A stretch of 64,000 bases of DNA. Source: Ferdinandcohnia sp036965045. Its GTDB lineage: Bacteria > Bacillota > Bacilli > Bacillales > Bacillaceae_L. The DNA lies in contig NZ_JBALOV010000002.1 in the NCBI RefSeq assembly GCF_036965045.1, positions 1 through 64,000 on the forward strand, given 5' to 3'. Position 1 is the first letter of the stretch, and each line of letters opens with the position of its first letter. The translations under genes were made by a program, and so were the position numbers. A model generated the notes under the pieces. It was not told the origin of the DNA. It ran no database searches and was given only the letters and a program-made list of their open reading frames with translations. Shown in pieces: positions 1 to 7,240 of this stretch.

Positions 1-150
1 ACCGCAGGAATATGCGTCTTCGCGGTGCAGATATGCGTCAAACCGCAAGTATTTGCGTCTCCAGTTTCAGATATGCGTCGACCCGAAGTTTTTTGCGTTA
101 CAAATAACAGATATACGTCACAACACAAGTTTTTTTCGTCTCCCCGTCAA
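1..150. repeat. 40-bp tandem repeat, about 3.5 degenerate copies
   Basis: The block CAGATATGCGTC recurs at about 28, 68 and 108 (the last copy has ATACGTC), exactly 40 bp apart. Between copies lies a second conserved block ending in TTTGCGTC. The first 30 bases match the second half of the unit, so the array probably begins left of the window. It lies beyond the terminator of the yfkK homologue and carries no convincing gene. Function unknown. Confidence 0.75.
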
Positions 151-167
151 TTAATAAATTTCGCAAA

Positions 168-196
168 GAAAAAGGCGACCGTCACGGCCGCCGTTT
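168..196 (-). terminator. Rho-independent terminator of yfkK
   Basis: Read on the minus strand, a GC-rich hairpin (GGCGGCCG, loop TGA, CGGTCGCC) is followed directly by a T-rich run. It sits just beyond the yfkK stop codon. Confidence 0.8.
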
Positions 197-202
197 TATG
201 TA

Positions 203-430
203 TTATTTATTTTTGCGCAAGCTGCCAAGTTCTTCGACGAGTGCTTGCATTTCGCTCGGGCTAAATGAGTTTTTTTTCATGGTATGGTCGTAGATGTATT
301 TTAGTTCCTCGTACATTTCTTCATCAAAGTGAGAAGGTTTGATTGCACCAAGATTAAGCACTTTCAGCTTTTCTTTGATTTTTTCTATCATAAACTCTAC
401 ATTTTCGACCGACTTTTGTGTGAGATCCAT
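203..430 (-). CDS. yfkK: DUF1128 family protein YfkK
   Basis: This 75-residue acidic, probably helical protein matches the DUF1128/UPF0435 family as I recall it, including the conserved C-terminal stretch FSPSEMQALVEELG. No biochemical role is established for the family. It is transcribed divergently from the tyrosine phosphatase gene at 535, the same pairing as yfkK and yfkJ in Bacillus subtilis, which supports the identification. An AAAGGATG ribosome binding site precedes the ATG at 430. No signal peptide or membrane segment is visible, so it is expected to be cytoplasmic. Confidence 0.88.
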   Translation of the reverse strand: MDLTQKSVENVEFMIEKIKEKLKVLNLGAIKPSHFDEEMYEELKYIYDHTMKKNSFSPSEMQALVEELGSLRKNK

Positions 431-534
431 GTTTTCATCCTTTCAATTTTCAGTGTATTCTTATTGTATCACGTTTCTGCTATTATTTAATATGGTACCA
501 TACGGAAAAAAAGAACCAGAAGGAGATTTACATA

Positions 535-1014
535 ATGATAAAAGTATTATTTGTTTGTTTAGGAAATATTTGCAGATCACCGATGGCAGAGGCCATTTTT
601 CGAGACATGGTAAAAAAAGAAGGGCTCGCCGAAGAAATTCAAGTGGATTCGGCAGGGACTGGTGACTGGCATATCGGAAATCCGCCACATCAAGGAACGC
701 AAACCATTTTAACAAAATATAATGTGTCCTTTGAAGGAATTAAGGCGCGCAAGGTGACCCAAAAGGACCTTGAACAATTTGATTATATAATTGCCATGGA
801 CTCTGACAATTTAGGGAATCTCAATAAAATGATCGGTTCAGCGAAAACGGGTCAGATTAAAAGGCTACTCGATTTCGTTGAAGACAGCAAGGTTACAGAT
901 GTACCAGATCCATATTATACAGGGAATTTTGATGAAACGTACGAGCTTGTAAGCAATGGTTGTAAGCGTCTGTTAGACGTTATTAAAAAAGAAAATCTCG
1001 TGGGAAAGGAGTAA
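535..1014 (+). CDS. yfkJ: Low-molecular-weight protein tyrosine phosphatase YfkJ
   Basis: This cytoplasmic enzyme removes phosphate from phosphotyrosine in proteins through a phosphocysteine intermediate. The P-loop C-L-G-N-I-C-R-S lies at residues 8-15, with nucleophile Cys8 and Arg14. The general acid is the Asp in the PDPYY motif near residue 125. The length of 159 residues is normal for the family. The ATG at 535 is chosen because AAGGAG lies at ideal distance upstream. It leads a tight operon with yfkI and yfkH, in the same order as in B. subtilis, where YfkJ is a known active LMW-PTP. Confidence 0.95.
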   Translation: MIKVLFVCLGNICRSPMAEAIFRDMVKKEGLAEEIQVDSAGTGDWHIGNPPHQGTQTILTKYNVSFEGIKARKVTQKDLEQFDYIIAMDSDNLGNLNKMIGSAKTGQIKRLLDFVEDSKVTDVPDPYYTGNFDETYELVSNGCKRLLDVIKKENLVGKE

Positions 1015-1019
1015 TCAAA

Positions 1020-1373
1020 TTGGCAAAACGCAATAAAATGGTGGAAGGCATGGTCATAGGGGCTGTCCTTGGTGCGGCAATTTCTTTATTCGACAAGGAA
1101 ACAAGAGAGCAGTTTTTACATACTAGTAAAAGAGTTAGTCAAAAAGCAGTAGATGTAATGAAAAATCCCCAGGGGTATACAGAGCTTGTTAAGGACCGAT
1201 TTAACACGGTTCGTACAACCATTGAGCAGGTGGCGGAGGATGTTCGCATTGTGACTTCAAAGGTGAATGAAATCGTGGAAACCACACCAGAAATCGTTGA
1301 AGCAGTAAAGGAAACAAAGGACGTAATTTCTAATAAATCGGAAAGTATGAGGGAGGATAATATAGAGAGGTGA
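1020..1373 (+). CDS. yfkI: YtxH-domain general-stress-type protein YfkI
   Basis: The 117-residue product begins with a short glycine/alanine-rich hydrophobic segment (VIGAVLGAAISLF, about residues 12-24), followed by a long charged helical region. This is the layout of YtxH-domain proteins. The start is a TTG at 1020, 8 bases after AAAGGAG that overlaps the end of yfkJ, so translation is probably coupled. It sits between yfkJ and yfkH as in B. subtilis. The family is associated with general stress but has no defined activity. A membrane-anchored coiled-coil role is only an inference. Confidence 0.85.
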   Translation: MAKRNKMVEGMVIGAVLGAAISLFDKETREQFLHTSKRVSQKAVDVMKNPQGYTELVKDRFNTVRTTIEQVAEDVRIVTSKVNEIVETTPEIVEAVKETKDVISNKSESMREDNIER

Positions 1374-1377
1374 AAAA

Positions 1378-2217
1378 ATGACCCAAATTCGAACGTTAGA
1401 TTTGCGGTTTATTAAGGAACTCATATTGCGATACAAGGAAGATGAAGTAGGTAGTCTTTCAGCAGAGCTTGCCTATTTTTTCTTGCTTTCTCTATTTCCA
1501 TTTTTGATCTTTCTAGTGACACTTATTGGGTATTTGCCAATCTCCCAAATCGATGTATTGGAATTTGTCGGACAGTACGCGCCAGAGGGTACTGTTGACA
1601 TGATTGAAGAAAACTTAAATTATATCGTCGGTTCGCAAAAAGGCGGGCTGTTATCCTTTGGTATTATCGGTACACTATGGTCCTCATCGAATGGGATTAA
1701 TGCGGTTGTACGTGCATTTAACAAAGCCTACGATGTGAAGGAAACACGGAATTTCTTTTTTACAAGAGGGATTTCAATTTTATTAACGTTTGGAATGTTT
1801 TTTGTCATCATTATTGCTTTGTTATTGCCGGTTTTTGGTAAGCAAATTGGGGTTTTTATTTTTTCATCATTTGGCCTTTCTGATGAATTTTTAGATATTT
1901 GGAACGGGATTCGTTGGATTGTGAGTGCGGCGATTCTGTTTATCGTGTTTACGTTTTTATATTGGGTCGCACCAAACCGTCGGCTGAAAATTAACGAGAT
2001 CGTTTCAGGAGCTTTTTTTGCGACGTTTGGGTGGATGTTTGTATCACTTGCATTTTCATATTACGTGAACAGCTTTGGGCATTTTTCCACAACGTATGGA
2101 AGCCTAGGAGCCATCATTGTACTCATGATTTGGTTTTATTTATCAGGGATGATCATCATCATTGGTGGAGAGATTAATGCAATTCTCAACTGCCAACGCA
2201 TCAGAGATGGTCGTTAG
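1378..2217 (+). CDS. yfkH: YihY/BrkB family inner-membrane protein YfkH
   Basis: This 279-residue polytopic membrane protein has about six hydrophobic segments, and its overall pattern is that of the YihY/virulence-factor BrkB family. Family-typical pieces are AELAYFFLLSLFPFLIFL near residue 30 and the C-terminal IIVLMIWFYLSGMIIIIGGEINA region. Earlier annotation of this family as RNase BN is considered incorrect. The start at 1378 follows GAGAGGTG and is only 4 bases after the yfkI stop, so it is the third gene of the operon. Transport function is unproven. Confidence 0.9.
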   Translation: MTQIRTLDLRFIKELILRYKEDEVGSLSAELAYFFLLSLFPFLIFLVTLIGYLPISQIDVLEFVGQYAPEGTVDMIEENLNYIVGSQKGGLLSFGIIGTLWSSSNGINAVVRAFNKAYDVKETRNFFFTRGISILLTFGMFFVIIIALLLPVFGKQIGVFIFSSFGLSDEFLDIWNGIRWIVSAAILFIVFTFLYWVAPNRRLKINEIVSGAFFATFGWMFVSLAFSYYVNSFGHFSTTYGSLGAIIVLMIWFYLSGMIIIIGGEINAILNCQRIRDGR

Positions 2218-2299
2218 TTTTTCCGGAAGTTACCTTCATTGAAAAGCGGAGAGCGAGAGATAATAAAAGGTGTAAGTACAATACAAGGAGGCCTTTCTT

Positions 2300-2398
2300 A
2301 TGTCTAAAAAAGACGGTGGCACAAAGCAAAAAGGAAAGAAAAATAGCCCAAAACAAAAAACAAGCAATTCACAGAATGGCAGCAACGGATACCATTAA
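2300..2398 (+). CDS. Small basic hypothetical protein (32 aa)
   Basis: An ATG at 2300 is preceded by CAAGGAGG at good spacing and opens a 32-residue frame rich in Lys, Gln, Asn and Gly with no hydrophobic core. A strong terminator follows immediately, giving a complete small transcription unit. The composition resembles small spore or nucleic-acid-binding proteins of bacilli, but I cannot assign a family. The good ribosome binding site and terminator make it likely real. Confidence 0.6.
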   Translation: MSKKDGGTKQKGKKNSPKQKTSNSQNGSNGYH

Positions 2399-2401
2399 AA
2401 A

Positions 2402-2437
2402 GAGGACTTGACCACGAGGGTCAAGTCCTTTCCTTTT
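2402..2437. terminator. Bidirectional terminator between small ORF and pfeT
   Basis: An 11-bp perfect stem (AGGACTTGACC / GGTCAAGTCCT) is followed by CTTTCCTTTTT on the plus strand and preceded by A-rich sequence. It can therefore serve the convergent genes on both sides. Confidence 0.88.
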
Positions 2438-4374
2438 TATGATGATTTCAACAATCGTAGTCCGTTTAAGATAACAAGGATGGTGCTTCCTTCATGCCCA
2501 ATAACCCCGAATGGGAGGTCAATGAGTTGAAAGAAGTTAGACACAATTAACAGAAGGATTACGCCGATTGAAAAAACAATATTTTGTTTAATAATACGAT
2601 TCATGCGTTTTGAAAGCTTTACAGCTTCAGCGATGCGGGGGAGGTCATTTTTCATGAGAACGACATCTGCGGTTTCTAGTGCTACGTCTGTTCCTTGACC
2701 CATCGCGATTCCGACATTGGCTGCTGCTAAAGCAGGTGCATCATTGATTCCATCACCGACCATCGCAACTGTATCGTACTTTGCAATCAAATCTTTAATA
2801 TGGTTCACCTTTGTTTCAGGTAGACATTCGGCAATATGTTGGTCCACATGGCTTTCCTTTGAAATTGCCTCGGCTGTTTTTTCACCATCACCAGTTAGCA
2901 TAACCGTGTAGATTCCAAGGTTTTTCAAAGCTGAAATAGCGGAAACGGTATCTTCACGGACAACATCCTTTAGTGCCAGAATGCCAGTGATGTCGGCACC
3001 TGATTTTACGTACACAATTGTTTTGCCTTCAGCTGCCAATTGTTTCGCAATACCATTTTGAAAAGCAGCTGCACGATCTTTCCCGACCAAATCGGCTTTA
3101 CCGATAATCCAATTTTGTTCATTCACTGTTGCTTTAACTCCATATCCAGGGATATCCTCGATTCCGTCAATTGAAAGTAATTCCTGACCATTCGTTTTTG
3201 CATGGGACACGATAGCCCCAGCTAATGGATGTGTTGATTGATTTTCAATCGAAGCCACCACTTGTAAAAATTCATTTTGATCCATTGTATCTGCTACAAT
3301 GATATCTGTTACAACAGGCTTTCCCTTTGTTAATGTTCCCGTTTTATCAAACGCAATCGCTTTTAGGTTACCTAGCTGCTCCAGGTGTACACCACCTTTA
3401 AAAAGTATGCCTCGTCTTGCCCCATTTGAAATCGCGGATAAGGTTGCCGGCATAATTGAAGCGACAAGAGCACAAGGAGATGCAACCACGAGTAAGACCA
3501 TCGCCCGATAAAATGTTTCTGTCCACGTCCAATCTAGAAGGAAGTGAGGGAGAAACATCATTAATCCAACAGCAATTAAGACGAACTTCACATATTTTCC
3601 TTCAAACTTTTCAATGAATAGCTGTGAAGGGGATTTTTCACTTTGTGCGGATTGAACGAGATTAATGATTTTTTGAAATAACGAATCCTCATTTGGCTTT
3701 GTTACTTCCACAGTGATCGAACCTCGTAAATTGACTGTTCCTGCAAAGACCTCATCCCCAAGGGATTTTTGTACCGGAATGGATTCGCCAGTTATAGCTG
3801 CCTGATCTACGTTAGTTTCCCCTTTTAAAAGCTTTCCATCAGCGGGAATGCGCTCGCCTGGCTTGACTAAAATGGTATCCCCAATTTGAAGGGAAGAAAC
3901 ATGAACAACTCGTTCACATCCGTCTTGAATCAGGGTTGCTTCCTCAGGCTGCATCCCCATAAGAGAAGAGATTTCCTTATGGCTTTTGTTCATCGTATAT
4001 GTTTCAAGGGCACCACTTAAAGCGAAGATGAAAATGAGTATTGCACCTTCATTCCAGTAACCGATGATAGCTGAACCAATTGCAGCAAAAATCATGAGCA
4101 TTTCCACATTTAATTCTTTTTCAGCGATTGTATCTGTAATACCTTCCTTCGCTTTTGCATACCCACCAATGATAAAAGCAAGAAGATACGTGACAATTGA
4201 AGCTGAATCTTGTTCAAAGTGACCAAAGATATAAGCTATTGCAATTAACACACCACTTGTTAAAGCCGCAATCAATTCTCCATGAAGCTTCATTTTTTCA
4301 AGGAATGGAGAAGGTTCTTTGTCTACTTTATAAAGTTGATGTTGACTAGGAGCAGTTTTTACGTCTGTACTCAT
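2437..4374 (-). CDS. pfeT: P1B-4 type metal-efflux ATPase (PfeT/ZosA-like)
   Basis: This ATP-driven metal exporter of the cytoplasmic membrane has 645 residues from the ATG at 4374. That start has GGAGG at proper spacing, while the ATG five codons upstream has none. The membrane metal-site motif SPCAL is near residue 299, the phosphorylated Asp in DKTGTLT near 342, a GDG(I)NDAP hinge follows, and HEGST lies near 626. SPC plus HEG[ST]T and the absence of an N-terminal CxxC metal-binding domain are hallmarks of subgroup P1B-4. In B. subtilis this subgroup is PfeT (formerly ZosA), a ferrous iron exporter controlled by PerR and Fur. Three repeated operator-like sequences and two PerR-like boxes lie upstream. 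Zn or Co as substrate cannot be excluded. Confidence 0.88.
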   Translation of the reverse strand: MSTDVKTAPSQHQLYKVDKEPSPFLEKMKLHGELIAALTSGVLIAIAYIFGHFEQDSASIVTYLLAFIIGGYAKAKEGITDTIAEKELNVEMLMIFAAIGSAIIGYWNEGAILIFIFALSGALETYTMNKSHKEISSLMGMQPEEATLIQDGCERVVHVSSLQIGDTILVKPGERIPADGKLLKGETNVDQAAITGESIPVQKSLGDEVFAGTVNLRGSITVEVTKPNEDSLFQKIINLVQSAQSEKSPSQLFIEKFEGKYVKFVLIAVGLMMFLPHFLLDWTWTETFYRAMVLLVVASPCALVASIMPATLSAISNGARRGILFKGGVHLEQLGNLKAIAFDKTGTLTKGKPVVTDIIVADTMDQNEFLQVVASIENQSTHPLAGAIVSHAKTNGQELLSIDGIEDIPGYGVKATVNEQNWIIGKADLVGKDRAAAFQNGIAKQLAAEGKTIVYVKSGADITGILALKDVVREDTVSAISALKNLGIYTVMLTGDGEKTAEAISKESHVDQHIAECLPETKVNHIKDLIAKYDTVAMVGDGINDAPALAAANVGIAMGQGTDVALETADVVLMKNDLPRIAEAVKLSKRMNRIIKQNIVFSIGVILLLIVSNFFQLIDLPFGVIGHEGSTILVILNGLRLLKSS

Positions 4375-4393
4375 TTCATTCGCCTCCATTTTT

Positions 4394-4474
4394 CTAATTG
4401 AGAAAAATAATCATTTATTTAACCTAATTGAGAATTAGAATCAACCTCTTTTTGCTAATTGAGAAAGGGAATCA
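4394..4474 (-). promoter_or_regulatory. Three direct operator-like repeats upstream of pfeT
   Basis: CTAATTGAGAA-N4-AATCA occurs three times (4394-4413, 4424-4443, 4455-4474) at 30-31 bp spacing, about three DNA turns. The middle copy contains TGAGAATTAGAATCA, an imperfect match to the 7-1-7 Fur box TGATAATNATTATCA. The array covers the region where the pfeT promoter and leader should be. Binding of Fur or another metalloregulator is an inference. Confidence 0.6.
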
Positions 4475-4546
4475 CAATCAATAAGCCATTTAAACAAGAA
4501 AACTGCAATCGTTAAGACAGCAGCCTTGTTTTTATTTATTTTTAAT

Positions 4547-4611
4547 TTATAATTATTATTAATTATAACATAATGCCTGGATTTTAAAAGGCTTTTTTAT
4601 AATTATTTTAA
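4547..4611. promoter_or_regulatory. Two PerR-box-like sequences
   Basis: TTATAATTATTATTA (4547-4561) and TTATAATTATTTTAA (4597-4611) each differ from the PerR consensus TTATAATNATTATAA at one position. They lie between pfeT and the divergent yoaS-like gene. The surrounding DNA is very AT-rich, so chance matches are possible, but two such boxes next to a PfeT-type gene agree with known PerR control of pfeT. Confidence 0.5.
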
Positions 4612-4712
4612 ATATGTTCACAAATAGCGGGTAATGATAATTATTTATTGAAAAACAATAAATGTTGATGTACACTATTCAAAAAGACAAAATAAAGATG
4701 AGGTGTTTGGCA

Positions 4713-5210
4713 ATGGAGGAAATCATGAAGCTTAAAGAACGAGGGAATACACTCTTCTTAAAAACAGCGATCTTTTTTATGGGAATCGTTGTCTTGGCTT
4801 TATGTATTTATTGGCTACCTTGGGCAGCAAATGATTTAGCAGTTAAAAATGTGGAATTTGCGTATTTGAAATATCCTTTATTAATTGGTATTGAAGTAAC
4901 ATTAATCCCGTATTTACTTGCCCTTTTTCATGGTTTTAAACTACTGATTTACATTGATAAAAACAGTGCCTTCTCTCAAAACTCGGTAAAATCTCTTACG
5001 TTCATTAAGTATTGTGCGGCGATTATTAGTGTGTGGTATGTGATTGGCTTCTTGTTTGTCATTTCACAGGATGCAGGTCATCCTAGTGTCCTGCTTATTG
5101 CATTAGTCATTATTTTCGCTTGTTTTGTCGTATCGGTTTTTGCTGCCGTTCTTCAAAAACTATTGAAAAATGCGATCAAAATCCAAGAAGAAAATGACTT
5201 AACGGTTTGA
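4713..5210 (+). CDS. DUF2975 membrane protein (YoaS-like)
   Basis: The product is a four-helix membrane protein of about 165 residues. Hydrophobic segments lie near residues 16-36, 55-80, 100-125 and 130-155, the DUF2975 layout. The ATG at 4713 is chosen because GAGGTG precedes it by 7 bases. An ATG at 4725 with GGAGGA very close upstream is an alternative. The next gene, 10 bases downstream, encodes a YozG-like HTH protein. In B. subtilis yoaS and yozG form the same pair, so the two probably act together. The function of DUF2975 proteins is unknown. Confidence 0.82.
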   Translation: MEEIMKLKERGNTLFLKTAIFFMGIVVLALCIYWLPWAANDLAVKNVEFAYLKYPLLIGIEVTLIPYLLALFHGFKLLIYIDKNSAFSQNSVKSLTFIKYCAAIISVWYVIGFLFVISQDAGHPSVLLIALVIIFACFVVSVFAAVLQKLLKNAIKIQEENDLTV

Positions 5211-5220
5211 GGTGAAAACA

Positions 5221-5436
5221 ATGGCAATTATTATTAACATCGACGTCATGTTAGCAAAACGTAAAATGAGTGTAACCGAGTTATCTGAGAGGGTCGGAAT
5301 CACGATGGCCAATCTGTCTATTTTGAAAAATGGGAAGGCAAAGGCTGTTCGCTTTTCCACATTAGAAGGAATTTGCAAGGCATTAGACTGTCAGCCAGGA
5401 GATATTTTAGAATACAGGGCAGATGAGGATGCGTAA
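5221..5436 (+). CDS. yozG: Cro/C1-type HTH regulator (YozG-like)
   Basis: This 71-residue protein consists of a single helix-turn-helix of the YozG/YdaS-type Xre family. SVTELSERVGITMANLSILKNG forms the DNA-binding unit and CKALDCQPGDILEY the usual C-terminal helix. It is expected to bind DNA as a dimer. The ATG at 5221 follows GAGGTGAAAACA, and a GTG nine bases earlier is part of that ribosome binding site. It follows the DUF2975 gene in a two-gene operon and ends at a clear terminator. Regulators of this kind often control their own membrane-partner operon, which is an inference here. Confidence 0.85.
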   Translation: MAIIINIDVMLAKRKMSVTELSERVGITMANLSILKNGKAKAVRFSTLEGICKALDCQPGDILEYRADEDA

Positions 5437-5439
5437 ATA

Positions 5440-5468
5440 AAAAAACTCGCCAATTGGCGAGTTTTTTC
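5440..5468 (+). terminator. Terminator after yozG-like gene
   Basis: A perfect stem AAACTCGCC / GGCGAGTTT with loop AATT is followed by a run of T. It can also terminate the minus-strand gene at 5484. Confidence 0.9.
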
Positions 5469-5483
5469 GTGGACAGGTTCTTA

Positions 5484-5630
5484 TTATTCCGCAATTTCCT
5501 CGAAGTGATAATAGGTGGTGTCATAAATATGCTCGATATCAGCATCAGTCATATACATGAGCTCCATTTTATCAATACCCTTTACCTTTTCAATAAACTC
5601 AATCATGTTTTTGCGTTCTTGCCTACACAT
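5484..5630 (-). CDS. BH0509 family small protein
   Basis: The 48-residue frame starts MCRQERKNMIEFI and contains ELMYMTDADIEHIY. As I recall the family, this matches BH0509 proteins widespread in Bacillaceae (RQERK N-terminus followed by YMTD and an Ile/Tyr-rich end). GGGAGATGATTA lies at suitable spacing before the ATG at 5630. It shares the terminator at 5440-5468 with the convergent yozG-like gene. Function unknown. No signal or membrane segment is seen. Confidence 0.75.
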   Translation of the reverse strand: MCRQERKNMIEFIEKVKGIDKMELMYMTDADIEHIYDTTYYHFEEIAE

Positions 5631-5758
5631 ATTAATCATCTCCCTTTACATTTTTCGTCCTATCCAACTGTGTTAATACAGTTTATTAATGTTATTTGTA
5701 TTATATAACAGATGTTTTAAAAACGTCAACAAAATTCTGAAAAATAGGCGAAAAATAA

Positions 5759-5780
5759 AAGACCTCCAAAAGGAAGTCTT
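5759..5780 (-). terminator. Terminator of yfkF
   Basis: Stem AAGACCTCC / GGAAGTCTT with one mismatch and a tetraloop, followed on the minus strand by a T-rich tract. The yfkF stop codon overlaps the stem. Confidence 0.65.
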
Positions 5781-6942
5781 AACTCTCAACGGTTTTAACG
5801 GCTGTTTTCGAACCAAACACTGTTAAAACAATAAAAATGATAAAAAGAATGGTCCCAATTACATTGAAAAAGCTTATATGTTCAAAGAATTGAATAAATA
5901 TTCCACCGATAAACGGCCCAATTAAGCTACCAATACTAAAGAAGATTCCACAAAGAAGGTTACCGGTTGGGAGTAAATTTTTCGGCATTAAATCTGTCAT
6001 ATAAGAGATGCCAAGAGAAAATGTCGATCCCACTGCCATCCCTGCAAATGTAATACAGAGCCAAAGCCCAACATGGGAGTGTTCAAGGAAGCTAGCCATC
6101 GTAAAACTTAAAAATCCCAAAAAAAGAACAATCGTTAAAATAGTTCTGCGTCCAAATTTATCACTTAGAATACCTAATGGAAGCTGGGTAATGATGCTGC
6201 CAAGGGCAAACGATGTCAGTAAAATGGATACGAACGTAACGTCCAAATCAATTCGTAACCCATACACAGGGAAGCTTCCGTTTAAGGATGACTCCAAAAA
6301 ACCGTATGCCATTGGTGGTAAGAACGCAACCCATGCATACTTCCAGGCTTTAGAGAATCGATTGAACGTTTCTCGGAATGAGTTCACACCTAAATCGGTT
6401 TCCGGAAACTCATTTTTTAATAGGAACAAAAAGAACCAGCCGATTAAACAAAGCACCGAAGACAGAATAAATGGCAATGTTTCACTGATTTTGATTAACG
6501 GTGTCATTAATGGACCCGTGGCAAAGCCAAGCCCAAAGAACAAACCGTATAACGAGATATTCCTTCCGCGCTTATCCTCTGGCGAGAATGATGTAATCCA
6601 TGTTTGGGTTCCAAAGTGCAAGGCGTGGTCACCAATTCCGACTAAGAGCCGCAACACAAACCAAAACCAAAACGACTGCCATAATGGGAATAAGGCAAGT
6701 GATAGGACCACGAGCAATCCGCCTAATAGAATGACAGGTTTATAGCCATATTTGCGCAGAGGGTGTTCCATAAATGGTGAAACAAATAAGATTCCGATAT
6801 AGAGGGCTGTTGCATTTAACCCATTTAACGTAGATGATAATCCACTATTTTCAAAGATAACAGCAATTAAAGGTAGCAGCATGCCCTGACTAAACCCCGA
6901 GACGGCCACAATGCTGACTAATATCCAAAACCGCAATTTCAT
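5779..6942 (-). CDS. yfkF: MFS transporter (YfkF-like)
   Basis: This 387-residue major facilitator protein has about twelve hydrophobic segments. The family motif A variant between helices 2 and 3 is MEHPLRKYGYKP, and the cytoplasmic loop between helices 8 and 9 carries GILSDKFGRRT. The start at 6942 is chosen because GGGGGAG lies 7 bases upstream, while an earlier in-frame ATG lacks such a site. In B. subtilis yfkF lies beside yfkE, which here is found a few genes downstream, so orthology is likely though the gap contains a foreign gene. Substrate unknown; drug or metabolite efflux is typical. Confidence 0.82.
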   Translation of the reverse strand: MKLRFWILVSIVAVSGFSQGMLLPLIAVIFENSGLSSTLNGLNATALYIGILFVSPFMEHPLRKYGYKPVILLGGLLVVLSLALFPLWQSFWFWFVLRLLVGIGDHALHFGTQTWITSFSPEDKRGRNISLYGLFFGLGFATGPLMTPLIKISETLPFILSSVLCLIGWFFLFLLKNEFPETDLGVNSFRETFNRFSKAWKYAWVAFLPPMAYGFLESSLNGSFPVYGLRIDLDVTFVSILLTSFALGSIITQLPLGILSDKFGRRTILTIVLFLGFLSFTMASFLEHSHVGLWLCITFAGMAVGSTFSLGISYMTDLMPKNLLPTGNLLCGIFFSIGSLIGPFIGGIFIQFFEHISFFNVIGTILFIIFIVLTVFGSKTAVKTVES

Positions 6943-7101
6943 ATGTTTCTCCCCCTGTTTCAATTCCATTTTAATCATACAAAAAGAACCTGTGATTGGG
7001 AATTGAAAAGATTTAACAGTGTCAAAAAAACCGAATAAAGTACTACTTCATAGCTTAAGAACGAATCTAAATTTTAAGTGATAAGCGACTTTATAATTAC
7101 A

Positions 7102-7131
7102 TTGACAGCTAAGCAGGGGTAGGTTTATATT
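7102..7131 (+). promoter_or_regulatory. SigA-type promoter of acyl-CoA ligase gene
   Basis: TTGACA (7102-7107) and TATATT (7126-7131) are separated by 18 bp, a good SigA-like promoter about 110 bp before the ATG at 7241. The rest of the 6943-7240 gap shows no gene. Confidence 0.6.
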
Positions 7132-7240
7132 TGAAGTGAATATTCTAAATTTTTAGTCATGACTGTTATTTTCGTTTTACATAAAATCCTGCTGGTTTCA
7201 CAAAAGGTGATGCTCAGCCAACATTAACGAGAGGACTGAG

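Noticed and set aside
4635..4649. Fur box TGATAATTATTTATT before the yoaS-like gene
   Set aside because: Only the left half matches the consensus and the region is extremely AT-rich.
5454..5708. Plus-strand frame over the BH0509-family gene
   Set aside because: The minus strand has a proper ribosome binding site and a recognised small protein; the plus frame has neither.
6008..6745. Long open frame on the plus strand opposite yfkF
   Set aside because: It is the complement of a well-conserved MFS gene, has no ribosome binding site and its composition is not protein-like.
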